A stretch of DNA of 7,499 bases, taken from assembly GCA_015661045.1 (NCBI GenBank), contig JACVQG010000055.1, forward strand, positions 1 to 7,499. The letters run 5' to 3'. Below the pieces are notes generated by a model. The model was not told the origin of the DNA. It saw only the letters and a program-made list of their open reading frames with translations, and searched no databases. The number at the start of each line of letters is the position of its first letter. Position 1 is the first letter of the stretch. The position numbers and the translations under genes are program-made. This document shows, piece after piece, positions 6,396 to 7,499 of this stretch. The DNA comes from Dehalococcoidia bacterium (GTDB taxonomy: Bacteria > Chloroflexota > Dehalococcoidia > JACVQG01).

Positions 6396-6423
6396 ATTAT
6401 CTGCTTTTAAAACGTTTTAACAA
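6396..6423 (-). promoter_or_regulatory. Candidate proximal promoter for the haem protein gene
   Basis: On the - strand, TTGTTA (6423-6418, 4 of 6), a 16-bp spacer and GATAAT (6401-6396, 5 of 6). The start would be near 6389, leaving a leader of about 36 nt with the AGGAGG site. The perfect palindrome at 6407-6420 lies in the spacer and overlaps the -35, where a bound repressor would block RNA polymerase. The region is AT-rich, so chance matches are likely. Confidence 0.35.
6407..6420. promoter_or_regulatory. Perfect 14-bp palindrome, operator-like
   Basis: TTAAAACGTTTTAA is perfectly symmetric with a central CG. AAACGTTT cores are a feature of LacI/GalR-family operators, though AT-rich palindromes also arise by chance. 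It is 54 bp upstream of the haem protein start codon, inside the proximal promoter candidate and downstream of the distal one. No regulator gene is visible in the window. Confidence 0.4.
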
Positions 6424-6485
6424 TAAAAAAGATACCGCTTATTCATAAAGAATTCCAACAACGGCTTTTTATTTGAATCTATTTA

Positions 6486-6514
6486 AATATAATAATTCAA
6501 TTGACATCTGGCAA
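6486..6514 (-). promoter_or_regulatory. Candidate distal promoter for the haem protein gene
   Basis: On the - strand, TTGCCA (6514-6509), a 17-bp spacer and TATATT (6491-6486), each hexamer 5 of 6. The start would be near 6479, giving a leader of about 126 nt. It overlaps the + strand promoter at 6501-6529, so the two could not be occupied at once. Confidence 0.4.
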
Positions 6515-6529
6515 GTTGAAACCTAGAAT
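6501..6529 (+). promoter_or_regulatory. Sigma70-like promoter for the molybdoenzyme gene
   Basis: TTGACA (6501-6506, perfect), a 17-bp spacer and TAGAAT (6524-6529, 5 of 6). The start would be near 6536, giving a leader of about 76 nt that contains the palindrome at 6558-6570. Spacer and -10 are the same as in the promoter at 2179-2207, which supports both. Confidence 0.6.
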
Positions 6530-6557
6530 TCCAATTAGGGGAGATTATTATACTGGA

Positions 6558-6570
6558 TGACACTGTGTCA
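6558..6570. promoter_or_regulatory. 13-bp palindrome in the molybdoenzyme leader
   Basis: TGACACTGTGTCA has perfect 6-bp arms around a single T. It lies about 22-34 bp downstream of the predicted transcription start and 41 bp before the ATG at 6612, a position where a bound repressor could stop transcription. The symmetry is better than expected by chance locally, but no regulator family is identified. Confidence 0.35.
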
Positions 6571-6611
6571 AAGAATACATTTCTGTTGAAGCATTTCTGG
6601 AAGGGGGTAGT

Positions 6612-7499
6612 ATGAGCCACGAAAAATGGACTGAAGAAAATATCGAACCCCTGTGGTCTAAGGCTAAAATATCGGGGATATCCCGTCGCCGATTTTTCGT
6701 TCTGCTGGCTTCAGGCGGCGCTGCCGCCGTGCTTGCTGCCTGCACCGGTAAAATAGCGCCTTCACCCACGCCTACTCTGGCTCCCACTCCTACTGCTACC
6801 CCAACACCGGTTCCGTCCCCAACCCCGGTCTCATCTCCCACTTCCCAACTCCCATCTCCCACCACCCCCGCGCCACGCCCCATCAATAAGCCGATACCGG
6901 AGCAATACTTTTTACCATTGGGAACCAATGCCGAGATGCGATTCGAGCTAATGGCCAATCGTGGCTATGCGGTGCCCAACTCATTCTTCTTTGTTCGCGG
7001 ACATTCTTTTACACCATTCATCGATATTAAAACCTGGAAGCTACGCATAGAGGGCGATGGGGTAGACAAACCAATTGACATAACCTACAATGATTTATTA
7101 AAATTGCCGTCAAAAACTGTAACCCGTTTTGTTGAATGTGCCGGTAACGGACGCTCCTTTTTCGATACACTCCTGAAAAAGCCGGCGCAAGGCGGACAGT
7201 GGCGATTAGGGGCTTATGGCATTGCCGAGTGGACCGGTGTGCCGCTTTCGGAAATCCTGAGCCGGGCTGGAATTAAAAGAACAGCAGTTGATGTGATGCC
7301 TACCGGCCTCGATAGCTTGAGCATCGAGCGCCCGATGTCTGTAGCCAAGGCTATGGAGGATGACACTATTGTTGCTTATTTGATGAACGGAGAAATCCTC
7401 CCTCTCGACCACGGCTTCCCGGCCCGTCTCATCACATCCGGCTGGGTTGGCATCGCCAATATAAAATGGGTCGGCAAAATCACCGTATCAGAGAAACCC
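6612..7499 (+). CDS. Tat-exported lipoprotein of the sulfite oxidase (Moco-binding) family, 3' end missing
   Basis: An open frame of 296 codons to the window edge. Residues 24-44 form a Tat signal (SRRRFF, hydrophobic stretch) ending in a lipobox LAAC with C44, so the folded, cofactor-loaded enzyme should be exported and lipid-anchored. Residues 48-93 are a Pro/Thr/Ser tether. The Moco domain follows: FFVRGH (126-131), TWKLRIEG (141-148), VECAGNGR (174-181), where C176 is the expected molybdenum thiolate ligand, and DHGFPARLI...IKWVGKI (266-290), all hallmarks of sulfite oxidase, SorA and SoxC proteins. CAGNGR rather than the MsrP/YedY pattern points to the sulfite oxidase branch. The C-terminal dimer domain, if present, lies beyond the window. 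GGAAGGGGG at 6599-6607 precedes the ATG. It is divergent from the haem c protein, a possible electron acceptor. Substrate not proven. Confidence 0.88.
   Translation, partial: MSHEKWTEENIEPLWSKAKISGISRRRFFVLLASGGAAAVLAACTGKIAPSPTPTLAPTPTATPTPVPSPTPVSSPTSQLPSPTTPAPRPINKPIPEQYFLPLGTNAEMRFELMANRGYAVPNSFFFVRGHSFTPFIDIKTWKLRIEGDGVDKPIDITYNDLLKLPSKTVTRFVECAGNGRSFFDTLLKKPAQGGQWRLGAYGIAEWTGVPLSEILSRAGIKRTAVDVMPTGLDSLSIERPMSVAKAMEDDTIVAYLMNGEILPLDHGFPARLITSGWVGIANIKWVGKITVSEKP
6832..6862 (+). repeat. Short direct repeat in the Pro/Thr/Ser linker of the molybdoenzyme
   Basis: CATCTCCCAC occurs at 6832-6841 and again at 6853-6862, an exact 21-bp (7-codon) period that encodes SPTSQLP followed by SPTTPAP. 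It suggests that the tether grew by in-frame duplication, and its length probably varies between strains. Confidence 0.5.

Noticed and set aside
6547..6571. - strand TTGACA (6571-6566) and TATAAT (6552-6547) as a promoter for the haem gene
   Set aside because: The spacer is only 13 bp, too short for sigma70, and the -35 match is explained by the palindrome at 6558-6570.
6548..6958. 136-codon - strand open frame rich in Gly-Val repeats
   Set aside because: The repeats are the complement of the Pro/Thr codons of the molybdoenzyme tether, and the frame covers its promoter and start region.

Overview
The window looks like a chromosomal segment of a free-living bacterium, most likely a member of the Chloroflexota (Dehalococcoidia- or Anaerolineae-like). 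This is inferred from two lipoproteins whose lipobox Cys is followed by long Pro/Thr/Ser/Ala-rich linkers, a Tat-type lipoprotein, mid-range base composition, and intergenic palindromes with CCCCTCTCC...GGAGAGGGG and CCTTTATTAAAGG cores. No rRNA, tRNA, CRISPR array, transposase or phage gene was seen. The lineage call is a judgement from sequence style, not a database result.

Left part (2-1376, + strand): the end of a metal-dependent amidohydrolase (amidohydrolase_2 type), then a tightly coupled pair encoding the two halves of a split thiamine-diphosphate (TPP) enzyme. The 173-aa alpha subunit carries the catalytic Glu and the 187-aa beta subunit carries the GDG...N Mg-TPP motif. They resemble sulfopyruvate/phosphonopyruvate decarboxylase subunits (ComD/ComE type). 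No sulfolactate, phosphonate or coenzyme M genes are visible, so the 2-oxoacid substrate is unknown.

Middle (1466-3535): an isochorismatase-fold hydrolase on the - strand, in which Gly replaces the usual nucleophilic Cys, is divergent from a lipoprotein solute-binding protein of the iron/small-anion ABC family. No permease or ATPase gene is present. Back-to-back sigma70-like promoters lie between them, and a 60-bp palindromic element falls in the predicted 5' leader of the binding-protein gene. The amidohydrolase, TPP enzyme, isochorismatase-like hydrolase and binding protein could form an uptake and catabolism module for an organic acid or amide; this is inference.

Right part (3696-7499): an 885-aa secreted multidomain protein on the - strand, made of a signal peptide, a PD40/TolB-like beta-propeller, a monohaem c domain (CIGCH), a discoidin-like domain, FN3 and IPT/TIG. 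Its core resembles the alpha-subunit family of hydrazine synthase. It is divergent from a Tat-exported Moco sulfite-oxidase-family lipoprotein whose 3' end is cut by the window edge. They share a 258-bp AT-rich control region with overlapping promoter candidates and two perfect palindromes. A surface haem protein and an exported molybdoenzyme sharing a control region suggest an extracytoplasmic redox pair, and this is the most interesting part of the window.
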